From Begonia masoniana (Eukaryota > Streptophyta > Magnoliopsida > Cucurbitales > Begoniaceae), in NCBI GenBank assembly GCA_022432975.1, contig CM039515.1, positions 21,036,923-21,100,922 of the forward strand: 64,000 bases of DNA. Reading direction: 5' to 3'. This document shows positions 48,176-59,300 of this stretch, piece by piece. The position numbers and the translations under genes were made by a program. How positions within the stretch are numbered: position 1 is the stretch's first letter; each line of letters starts with the position of its first letter. The notes beneath the pieces are model-generated. The model was not told the DNA's origin, did no database searches, and was given only the letters and a program-made list of their open reading frames with translations.

Positions 48176-49721
48176 GTACCCAAATCTTTTAGGTCCTAGT
48201 GTTAGGTCTGGTCCCCTTAAGAACACATTGAGGTTTACTACCAGTTTTGATATTGTTTACTTTTAAAGGACATACAAAAGATTTATGTCCTACTTCATTA
48301 CAAACATGACAGGTAGTGGATCTCACAAAATAATTCTTGTAAACTTTCTTTTTACTAGATTTATCATAACATATTCCTGCTCTGTCAAAATTTACTCTCT
48401 ATTTACCTAATAACATCTTATATAACTTGTTGTCATTAGTAAATTTCAGAATAATATTATTTAAATTCTCATTTCTGCTTTTAAGTTCAGTTATTTTCTT
48501 TTTCTGCATATTGCACTCCTTAACATGCGAGTCAACTTCTTTTGCATGTTTTTCTACTAATCCTGCATTATCCTTTTTTAACAGGTTGTATTTAGTTTTT
48601 AGCATGCCAAACTGTTTAACTAAATCATTAAATGCATCAATTAAGTCTCCATCCTCAGTTTCACTATCACTAGAGGATACACTAACCTCATTTTCATGTG
48701 TCATGAAGCAGAGATTGGCTACTTCCTCATCTTCTGAGGATGTATCACTTTCACTGTCATCCCAAGTGGCCTTCATGGCTCTTTTCTTGAACTTCTTGGG
48801 ATTCTTAGCTTGTGGACAGTCGGCCTTCATGTGACCCGGCTTTCCACACCCAAAGCATGTGATTTCCTTCTCCTTTTGTGGTTTCTCAGCCTTTGGAAAT
48901 TTTCTTCCTTGCATTCTTTTTCTCTTGAGGAATTTGCTGAACCTCCTTGTAATGAGGGCAATATCATCCTCATCTTTTTCATCCTCAGATTCCTCTTGCT
49001 TACTTGACGAGGCTCTAAGAGCTATGTCTTTTCTCTTGGAGATTTCCTTTTCCTTGAAATCTTCTTTTTCATTAGCTTTCATGGTTATCTCATGTGTCAT
49101 GAGTGAGCCCATGAGCTCTTCAAGCTTCATTGCTTTGAGATCTTTAGCCTCTTGGATGGCTGTCACTTTGGGTTGCCAGGCTCTTGGAAAACACCGAAGA
49201 ATCTTTCTCACAATTTCTTCACCTGAATATGTCTTACCAAGAACTTTCAAACCATTAGTTATGTTAGTGAAACGAGTAAACATAGAGGAAATGGATTCAT
49301 CCTTTTCTATTGAAAACAATTCATACTCGTGTACAAGCATGCTCAGTTTGTTTTCTTTAACCTGATTGGTTCCCTCGTGAGTAATTTCCAGTAAGTGCCA
49401 TATCTCTTGAGCACTATCACACCCTTGAACTCTATTGAATTCATCACGGTTTAAAGCACAGTACAAGGTGTTTATGGCTTTGGCATTTAAGCTTAGGTTC
49501 CTCTTATCGGACTCTGTTAATTCAGAAGAGTCCTTAGGAATTCTAATGCCATTTTCAGTTTTCATGGCTTTAAATGGACCATTCTCGATAATGTTCCACA
49601 AGTCATAGTCCATGGCTTGAATGAATATTCTCATTCTTGCCTTCCAGTAAACATAATTATTGCCATCAAACAAAGGTGGCCTGTTAATTGCCTGACCTTC
49701 TACGTGTGTGTTCAAAGCCAT
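48176..49721 (-). pseudogene. Ty1/copia Gag, truncated by stops
   Basis: Starts MALNTHVEGQAINRPPLFDG at 49721. It has the UBN2/copia Gag core (WKARMRIFIQAMDYDLW; KMLRCF-type region), then a first CCHC knuckle (CFGCGKPGHMKADC near 48840) and an acidic Ser-rich stretch. A stop at 48399-48401 ends the long frame. In the same frame beyond it is a second CCHC knuckle (CHVCNEVGHKSFVC near 48310) and another stop at 48189-48191. Two knuckles in Gag are typical of Sirevirus-type elements. Confidence 0.88.
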
Positions 49722-49770
49722 AATAAATAAATATCACAGAGTATTTATCAACTTAGACAATGTTTAACCT

Positions 49771-49783
49771 TGCTCTGATACCA
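49771..49783 (-). other. Primer binding site, Sirevirus-like element
   Basis: The minus strand reads TGGTATCAGAGCA, matching initiator tRNA-Met, 2 bp from the 5' LTR. Confidence 0.85.
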
Positions 49784-49785
49784 AT

Positions 49786-51128
49786 TGTAGGATCGAAATT
49801 ATCTAAGAGGGGGGTGAATTAGACTTTTAAACTTAATTTATTAATCTAGATAATTTCTCTCGTGTTCTTAAAACTTAAAGGCTAACAGCAGACAATCGAA
49901 TAAAGTAGAGAGAGAGAGAAATTAACACCAGGATTTTTAACGTGGTTCGGCTAAACTTGCCTATGTCCACGCTCCAAAGCTCCCCCTTGAAGATTCTTAA
50001 TCTTCTCCTCAACGAGAAAACACAGATTGAAATTCCGGGCTTCGATCTACTGCCTTTTACACAGATCTGGATTGTACTTTACGGGCGACAATCCACTGCC
50101 TTTACAGTTTTTGAGTTTGTAAATTACAAGCACAGACTACACTCTCACAAGGATTAAATCTTAAGTTAAAATCGAGAGGTGTAGAAGAAATACAGAGTAT
50201 GATAGATTTCGCAGGTTAGGGCTCAATAGCAGATTTTTCAAAAGTTGTTCCTTCGTGCTCTAACATTGGCTTAAATACTCTGTATGCTGATCGGCTCTTG
50301 ACTTCAATGCTCTTTCTCCAATAATAGAAACTTTGTTACCGTTGCAGCAGCAACCGTACAATTTCAAGTAGCCGTTGCCGTCTGTAGTTGCAAATCGCTC
50401 GACGCCATTAATGCTCTGGAATTTAATTTCTGGACGACGTACACTGTAGCTTCGCGTTATATTTAAAAACTGGCGGAAGATGTTCATCGGCAGATGTAAC
50501 TAAATAAACCTGGACCGCGATCGGAAGATATAGCTTTACAATGCTTGAACCGGTTTTGGTTGATGTATCTTTAAAAACTTAAACCGCTTTCGGAAGATGT
50601 AACTTTGAAATGCTTGATCCGCTTTCGGTGGATGCAGTGCTGAAGTCTTCCGAAATCATTGTACATCGGATGATGTGATTCTGAATGACTCCGCCTTTGT
50701 CGTTTAGCGATCGGATGAAGTAATTCAGAACGACTTAGCTTTTTGTCGTTTACCCATCGGATGAAGCAATCTTTAAAACAACTTCGGTTTTGTCGTTTTC
50801 CCATCGGATGATGCAGTCTCTGAACGACTTCGATTTTTGTCTTTTTCCTATCGGATGATGCAGTTCTTTTCTTCAACCGGTGGATATCTAAAATTGTTCT
50901 GCTAACAGTGGATATGAAATTCTCAGCTCTGTTTAACTATCACACCTAGAACACTTAACCAGATTCATTAGATGACAAAAATACCCTTTTTAAAGGTATT
51001 TCCTACTGATTAAAATCTCATGCATAATTTAATATTCTCATTTAATAAACATAATCAAATTACAATGTTAACCATACAAACACATCATCAAAAACATATT
51101 TGTGATTTAAACACTCAATAAGTCAACA
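49786..51128 (-). repeat. 5' LTR of the Sirevirus-like element
   Basis: 1,343 bp, plus-strand ends TGTAGGATCG and AAGTCAACA, followed by the TAAGG target copy. Region 50470-50900 contains about eight (T)CGGATGA(A/T)GCA or CGGAAGATGTAAC units at 50-60-bp spacing. Repeated motifs of this kind are known from Sirevirus LTRs. Confidence 0.92.
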
Positions 51129-51380
51129 TAAGGTTTGTTTTGTTAGGGTTAATACTTTGAGAGTTTTTTAAAAAAAAAATCATACTTTGAGGGTAAAAAT
51201 AGATTTAACCTTTTTTTTTTGTCTCGCCAGCATTGAGATCCTGTGGAGAAAAGAAAACGTTAGAGCGAGATGGTGAAGTTCTTAATTATTCAACTAATGC
51301 CAGAATGTGGTATACTCCGCTAGTAATACTGTAGTCAAATATCCAAATAGAAACAATAACCACCGAGAATAATAAAAATA

Positions 51381-52077
51381 AGGGTAAAGTGCAATTTGGC
51401 CCATACAACTAGGTGAAATGGGCAATTTACACCGTAAACTTGGATAAAGTGCAATTTGGCCCATACAACTAGGTGAAATGGGCAATTTACACCGTAAACT
51501 TGGATAAAGTGCAATTTGGCCCATACAACTAGGTGAAATGGACAATTTACACTGTAAACTTGAATAATAGGCAAGAACAACTTCAATGTATTGATAATGC
51601 CCAATATGGCCCCTACCGTCATATTTTCCATCAAAAAGTAATATTTTTTCACTTGTTCATTTTTTTTCTGAAATGCCCCTCACTCGACCGAACCGGACCA
51701 GACCGGTTCAGTTAATTCCACTCTTATTTATTTTTTTTTAAATCCTATTCTCGGAAAAGAGAAGACAGATGAATAGAATTAAAAAAAAATAAAAAAATCA
51801 AAGTGCAATTAGCCGAACCAGTCTGGTTCAGTCCAGTGAGGGGCATTTCGGGAAAAAATGAACAAGTGAAAAAACGTTATTTTTTGACGAAAATTATGAC
51901 GGTAGGGGCCATATTGCCCATTATCAATACATTAAGGTTGTTTTTGCCTATTATCCAAGTTTACGGTATAAATTGCTCATTTCACCTAGTTGTAGGGGTC
52001 AAATTGCACTTTATTCAAGTTTACGGTGTAAATTGCTCATTTTACCTAGTTGTAGGGGTCAAATTGCACTTTACCCT
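51381..52077. mobile_element. Foldback (long inverted-repeat) element, TSD AAAAATA
   Basis: Begins AGGGTAAAGTGCAATTTGGC and ends with its near-exact inverse, with AAAAATA on both sides (51374-51380 and 52078-52084). The arms run about 330 bp to a short centre near 51760. Each arm starts with a 60-bp unit (GTGCAATTTGGCCCATACAA...): three copies in the left arm, two in the right. No transposase. Probably a Mutator-like or similar non-autonomous element. Confidence 0.85.
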
Positions 52078-52084
52078 AAAAATA

Positions 52085-53302
52085 AATATATATAGATCTG
52101 ATTTACACTTTAATTAAAGTTACTCTATAATCTTATCTCATGATACGATGTTTATATGTTAAATATTTTAAATAATATATTTTATAAATTAATATATAAA
52201 AGACACATAAATGTCACGTCATGATATAAGATTAAAGTGTAAAATTAAAATGTAAATGTAATCTTATTTTGAATGATAGGAAAGTGTTCGGCTTCCATGG
52301 TAGACAATTGATATCCTCCACTGAAACCGTTCTTGTACTTTAGGTTGTTGGAAAAAGGACAAGTGTCTTTGTAAAAATTATCAAATAAATTATATTTTTT
52401 GCTTGTAAATATAATTTTTAAGACACATTAGTTACCATTACTTACTAAATTTAATGTATAAACTCAATTTCAAATATATACCTCAGTTTGGTTGTTTTAT
52501 AATCTTTGAAATCGATGGTGTTCTTGGGTGCGTATGATAAATCAATCGAGCCGAAATAACAAGGGTATAAATTTGCAAAAAAAAAAAAAAAAAACATGAA
52601 ATATTTAACGAATTTTATCATAAAAACTAACTTGTTTTGATTTTGGTAAACTTAAAACTATTTGACATGGATTGTTTTAGCAAATGAGTTTTTTGAAATA
52701 ATAAATATTTCAACAAAAAGATGAATTCATGACAATAACAGTACTGGAAATCGTTCATATTTATCAAATTTATGTAAAACGAGTTATTAAAGTACTTTAA
52801 TAATTATATACCACGTCATCGTACAACAACAATCACAAAAAAATGAAATCGTTAATTCAACGTGGTATTTTAGTGCAAGAGTAATGTTGGAAGTGTGTTT
52901 TAATCTTGTATCATCGCACTAACTTTACGACCATCGCTATTTGATTTAGGTGTTAGCGAATTCTACCGTATTAGATGTGATATTACAAGTTTGATAATCT
53001 AAAAGCATATTTGTCGAGAATGAGAAAACAAGTCAAGTCATGTTCGGTTCAACTTCACCCTAAATCTCGATCAAATAAAGAAAAACCTTATACATTATCA
53101 TACTAATATAATAATTATATTAGATAATAAATAATATTAATAATGATTAAATGACGCGTAAGTGACAGAGATTTACAAAATGATATTAGATTATGTTTAA
53201 AAAAATATTGAAACATAGGGTGTACTTTATTTATTAAAAAATTAGAATTTCGCACGTGCGTTTCCAGTGGAAGAAGCTTTCGACTACGGCGACGGTCGAC
53301 AG
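52085..53302. other. Intergenic region and presumed promoter of the PUS7-type gene
   Basis: A/T-rich with a poly-A run near 52578. No gene, terminal repeats or clear promoter elements recognised. A possible longer first exon is open from 53267. Confidence 0.45.
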
Positions 53303-56300
53303 ATGTACTCTGTAGGGTTTTTACCTTCTTCGCTGCTGAAAACATACTTCTCCTGTAATCACACCTTTTGCATCTCTGGCAGACCCTTTAAAACCCTTAT
53401 GGCGACTAAAACTGTCGAAGAATCGGACGTTGGAATAATCTGCTACATCTCTCACCTACCTGGCTTTCGTGGGATATTGAAGCAAAGGTTTCTTGTCACG
53501 GCTCATTTGTTGAATGTGGAAAATTTTGATGTGGAGAATTCATTTTGTGTGTTGCGTAGAATCTATGAAATGAGGAGTAGATATTTTTATTTGCATTTTT
53601 TGTTGCGCAGCAACCACATAATTTGTTTTGTATAAAGGATTGAACAGCAGCCAAGTAAATGTTTAAAAAAAAAAAGGAACTATGTGAATTACAACCAAGT
53701 AAATGTTGAAATTTTGAATTTTCAAAAGAAAGATAGAAATTAGTTCTTTGGCATATTAAGCGTGGATTGCTTCTTGAACTGAAGAAAATAACTACATTGA
53801 AGCCGTCTGGTTTGATTTCTACTCTGCTTTTTCTTTTTTGTGGTCGTTCGAATTCGGCATATTTATTAATCGAAGAATGTTAGCTGATCTTAATGTGCCA
53901 TTGAGTTGTTTGTTATTAGTCCCTTAATCACTATCTGTTATGTCGATATTTGGTGTAGATATTCAGACTTTATAGTCAATGAAGTAGATCTTAACGGACA
54001 TGTTGTTCATTTGACCTCTGTGGAAGCCCCCCTAGAGGTACCTCCCTTACAATGTAAAAATTCATTACACGGGATACTTCAAATTTTCAAAAGAAATTTT
54101 TATTAGTAGTTATACTAAATATCCCAGATTAATGAGGAAAATGAACCAAAAACAAGTGGTGCTGCTTGGGATAAAAATTATGGTTCCGAAATTGAAGCCT
54201 TTAGATCTCTTGCTGGAGATTCTGATGCCAAGAGTTTGGAATCGCTTCTCAATCAAATTAATTTAGGGGTTGAAGATAGTATTTCACCAGTTATCTTTTC
54301 CCCAGACAGCGATAAAGCTCATCGAACGGTTAGTTTCTTAATTTGGTTATTTGTAATATAATTAATTATTTTAAAGAAAAAATTGTTTTGGTAAGGTTGT
54401 TTTAGAAATGTTTTTAGGTTGAGTCTTGGATGGTCGGCTTTGATCATTGCCAAATGAGAGTAATAGAATTTATGTTCTAGGATTCAATGAACCAATTAAA
54501 TCTGATATTGTATCTTTTGTATTTTATTGTCATTGCAAAAATTACAAGGTAATAGGGGGGAGAGAATATATTTGCTTAGTTAAACCTGAATGGATTGAAA
54601 TCACTTTTTGTATTTTTGGGCTCTTAATTATAAGTAACAAACTTGTAAACTTTGAGTTTTTCAGGCGGTACATAATTTCTTTAAGAAGAACTTTAAGTTC
54701 CTTGTGACTGACACCATTGATGGTCCAGATGCTTCATCAAAATGTATCCGCATCAGATTAGATTCAAAAGGGCAGAATAAAAAAGGAAAAAAAAGGAAAG
54801 AAAGGGGAGATAAGCCTTTTGATAGTAGAGGCTCAAATAACTGGCCTGAGCATGTGGGCAAGTTCCTTAGGTCAGTAGGATCTTTAGCTGTTATTTCACC
54901 GCATGCACATTTAACTAATTGAAATGAAATTCGGAGAATCATCTTATTTTCTGTTATAACTTTTGTTCATTGCTCATGCGGACAAGATAGTTAAATGATG
55001 CTATTTCGACATATCATTGCCCTTGAATAATTAATATTTCCTTTATGTATTTGACTTTTCTTTGCCCACATTTCTTACTGTAATTTTGGGGAAAATCTCT
55101 AATATACATTATAGATAGAAAACACCCCTTATTTATAGTACACGAGAGAATAAAATTAAATTAACTACTAGCACAATCCTAAGAACTAAAATAGGAAATA
55201 ACAATTCATTCTATCTTTTAAAAAGATATTGATAACTAATAATGAGATACTGAAAGTCTACACACCCCCTCCCCCTCCCCCCTCAATTGGTGCTGAAACA
55301 TCAAACATGCTCAACTTGCTTACAAGATATTCCAATGTTGGTTTAAATAATCTTTTAGTGAGGATGTCGGCAATTTGATCCTTTGAAGTTATGAACGAAA
55401 TACAAAGATTTCAAGGTTTTGCCTGATGAAGCGTCGATCAATTTTTATATGTTTGGTTCAATCATGTTGAATTGAGTTGTGTGCAATACCGATGACCACT
55501 TTATTATCATAAAACACTTTCATTGGAAGCTTAAGATTCATTTTTAAATCTTTAAGAACATGTTGAATCCATATGATCTCACATATTCCATTTGCCATTG
55601 ATCTATACTAAGGTTTTGCGCTACTCCTAGCAACCACATTTTGCTTCTAGCTTCTCCAAGTTATTAAATTTCTTCACACATAAGTACAATAGCCAAATGT
55701 AGATCTTCTATTTGCCATTAATCTAGCTCAGTCTGCATCAGTAAAAAGTCTGAAATCACGATCGATGTTTTTCTTGAACAATAACCCACCCTTTTATTGG
55801 ACATCCTTTTCAGTATCGAAGAATTCTATTAGCATTTAGGTGTTCATCATATGGACAATGCATAAGCTGATTGTTTAAATTTACTGCAAATATTATATCT
55901 GGTCAAGTATGAAATAAATAAATCAGTCGTCCCACTAGTCGTTGATATTTTGAGATGTCGACTTTCTTCCCTTGAACTTTATCTCCCAACTTTATGTTGG
56001 GATCAATCAGTGTCTTTGCTGGTCTACATCCACTCATCTAGTAAGTCAAGTACATATTTTTTTCCTGTGAAATCATAGTTACTTTTTTCTGAATGTGCAA
56101 CTTGCATGCCAAGAAAGTATCATAATTTCTCCCAAATCTTTTATTTCAAATTCTTGAGATAACTTTCTTTTTAGTTTGTTGGCCTCTTCTTGATCATCAC
56201 CTGTGAGGATTATGTCGTCCACATAGACTATTAGAATGAGCATTTTGCCATTGATTATCATCCTAATGAACATCGCATGATCGGATTTGGCTTGACTGTA

Positions 56301-59300
56301 TTCCTGACTTTTCACAAACTTAGCAAACCTTTAAAACCACGCTCTTGGAAATTATTTGAGTGCATAGAGTGCCTTAATGGCACACTCTAGAACCTTACTT
56401 GTCTTCAAAGCCCGACGACGGTTCCCTATATACTTCTTCTTTTTGAGTCACCATTCAGAAACGTATTTTTAATATCTAGTTGTTAGAGTGATCAATTTAG
56501 ATTTGCTGCTATAGACACTAAGATTTGAACTATGTTGAGTTTTGCAGCTAGAGCAAATGTTTCAGAGTAATATATACCATAAGTTTGTGTAAATCCTCTA
56601 GCCACTAGTCTTCCTTTGTAACGGTCAAGTGTCCCATCAACCTTGAACTTAGGGGTAAAAACCCACTTGCAGTCTACAATTGTCTTCCCCTTTGGTAACT
56701 TATGATTTTTTTCAAGAGCACTCATCTCTTCAAAGACAGCCTTGTTCCACTCTAGTTGTTTTATAGCATCTGGTATCCTACTTGGAATCTTAATTTTCGG
56801 ACAAATTAGTTGAAAAGACAGAAAACAAAGGAGTTATTTTATCATTTGAGCCAAAATTTGATTGAGGATATTTTACGCAAGGCCTATTTTACACGACTAT
56901 TTTTTATTTTCAAATGGCAATATTAGGGTTATGATAAGGAATTATGCATGCTGCAGGAACATGTTCTGATTGAGAATATGGAACTTGTTGGGAAACATTG
57001 TTGTCTACTTTCTTTTGAGGAAATCTTCTTTCATACACTTGTTCAAATAGTCTTTCTTCTTGCATATTTGCTCGCCTATTAGGTTAGTTTTGAAGTTTGT
57101 TTGACATTTTTTTAAATCTTTTTTAATCACATTGATTTTGTACATGTGGTTGTTTGAAACATGCGGGGTTGGTGCTGGGCAAGTCAAAATATTGGGTTGT
57201 TCTGCAAGATTCGGTGCTAGGTTGGCTGGATTAGGAGTTCTCGGGTTAAGATTAGGTTCTAAATAAGGACCTAAGATGGCAGGGGTAAAGTCTGATTTTA
57301 CATTTTCAACTATAGAAAAGGTTTCACTATTAATCTCCCCCTGAAGCCTAGACTTAAAGTATGGTTGGTCCTCAAGAAATAAACGTTGATAAACATTATT
57401 CTTGTTAATTGGTCAAAACATTGAAAGTCTTTTGAGTTGGAGCTAGGGGTGGGCAGAACCAGCCCGAAATATCTTACGACCCCTAGAACTGCGGTCCATG
57501 GTCCGGTCTGCGGTTTCGGGGTCCAAAATCGGCCGGACAGTGGGAGAACCGACTCCTGGATCGACTTATAAAAATTCAATTCAACCCGGCCCAAATTTTG
57601 AAAATTTACTCGACCCATTCTTAAATCTACCCAAACCCAACCCAACAGCACAACCCACCCACCTTTCTAACCCTAATATCTTCTTTCTTTCTTATTCTTG
57701 CCCTCCCTCCCTCGCTTTCTTCATCGCAGCCCATCCCAACTGAGAGTCATCTTCTCATTTTAGCAGTCGATGTGGTTGTTCCGATTTTGGTTCTCTTTGT
57801 AGAGTCGCGCGTCGTTGTTCCGATTTTAGTTCTCTTCACAGAGTCACTCGTCGTTGTTCCGATTTTGGTTCTCAACTCTATTGAGGTTCGTCATGGAGTT
57901 CAATACGATTTTAGACTTTGCATCTCCGATTTTAGTTGTGATTGCCTCATTGTATTTGTTTGATATTTGTACCTTAATAAAAAACTTAGGATAAAAATGT
58001 ATAGACGATTTATCGATCTTGAATAACATCATGTTGGAGATTTTGCAATTTTATAAGATCTGTTTCTTTGAAGTTTTGCGATATGTGTTGAGGAATTTTT
58101 TTTTTCAAAAATATTGGGATCGAACTGGACCGTGGCCACCCATAGTTGAAGCTATACACACTTTTTCGCCCTTGTGATCTAATTTGCTTAGAGATTTGTT
58201 AGGATTTCGACGCATCAAATATTTAAAAGGACTGATGTGAATAATCTTGACTGAGGAATGGATCTTTGAAGAACATTGATTGGTTTGGTGCTAGACATTC
58301 GATTCATTAAGCAACATGCAATACAACATCCCCTCGTAGATACTTGGGTACATCATTGAAAAAAAGAACGGCTCTAGTAACTTTCAAGATATGCCTATTT
58401 TTAAGCTCCGCAACACCATTTTCTTGCAAAGTATCTGTTATGGTTTCTTACCTTGCACTTCATTCGGTGACACTTCACTCGGCTTTCTTGCCGGTCATAA
58501 TTCTCTATTGGTTGAGGGTTTTGACCGGCAGAGGGGCCAGTGTCATCGAGTGAAGTGCCGGGGTGGGGAACCATAACAGTATCATTGCAAGAACTCTGAT
58601 GAACAATTTTATTTTCTTCACAAAATTTTCGTAAGGTCTTTTAAAATACTCTTGTATATTGTCACTCCTAATAATACGAAGATTTATCACAAATTGTATT
58701 TGAATCTTGTAATAAAATTTTTTAAAGACTTGTTCAACCTCAGATTTATCTTTCAATAAATATGTGCAACAAACACGAGTATAATCATCAATTAATGTAA
58801 TAAGCCATCTATCTCCACTGGTTGAGGGTTTTGACCGGCAGAGGGGCCAGTGTCATCGAGTGAAGTGCCGGGGTGGAGAACCATAACAGTATCATTGCAA
58901 GAACTCTGATGAACAATTTTATTTTCTTCACAAAATTTTCTTAAGGTCTTTTAAAATACTCTTGTCCATTGTCACTCCTAATAATACGAAGATTTATCAC
59001 AAATTGTGTTTGAATCTTCTAATAAAATTTTTTAAAGACTTGTTCAACCTCAGATTTATCTTTCAATAAATATGTGCAACAAACACGAGTATAATCATCA
59101 ATTAATGTAATAAGCCATCTATCTCCATTGGTTGAGGGTTCTGACCGGCAGAGGGGCCAGTGTCATCGAGTGAAGTGCCGGGGTGGGGAACCATAACAGT
59201 ATCATTGCAAGAACTCTGATGAACAATTTTATTTTCTTCACAAAATTTTCTTAAGGTCTTTTAAAATACTCTTGTCCATTGTCACTCCTAATAATACGAA

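Larger units (their letters stand above)
35095..51128 (-). mobile_element. Sirevirus-like Ty1/copia element, TSD TAAGG
   Basis: A complete copy with LTRs 35095-42183 (interrupted) and 49786-51128. TAAGG lies on both sides (35090-35094 and 51129-51133). Internal order on the minus strand is primer site, gag, pol, a third ORF, polypurine tract and 3' LTR. The extra ORF after pol, the two Gag zinc knuckles and the repeat-rich LTRs are features known from the Sirevirus lineage. Excluding nested insertions it is about 10.3 kb. Gag-pol is broken and the RT active-site motif is altered. Confidence 0.92.
32918..51210. mobile_element. DNA element with long terminal inverted repeats, split by a copia insertion
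   Basis: The left end GGGTTAAATCAATTTTTA (32918) pairs with the right end TAAAAATAGATTTAACC (to 51210). The similarity continues inward on both sides of the copia insertion: GTCGACGGATATCC at 33011 pairs with GGATATCAGTCGAC at 35041. Both ends abut T runs (32909-32917 and 51211-51220), compatible with a T-rich target duplication. Without the copia element (35095-51128) it is about 2.25 kb. Long inverted repeats without a transposase suggest a non-autonomous Mutator-like element, but the class is an inference. Confidence 0.6.
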
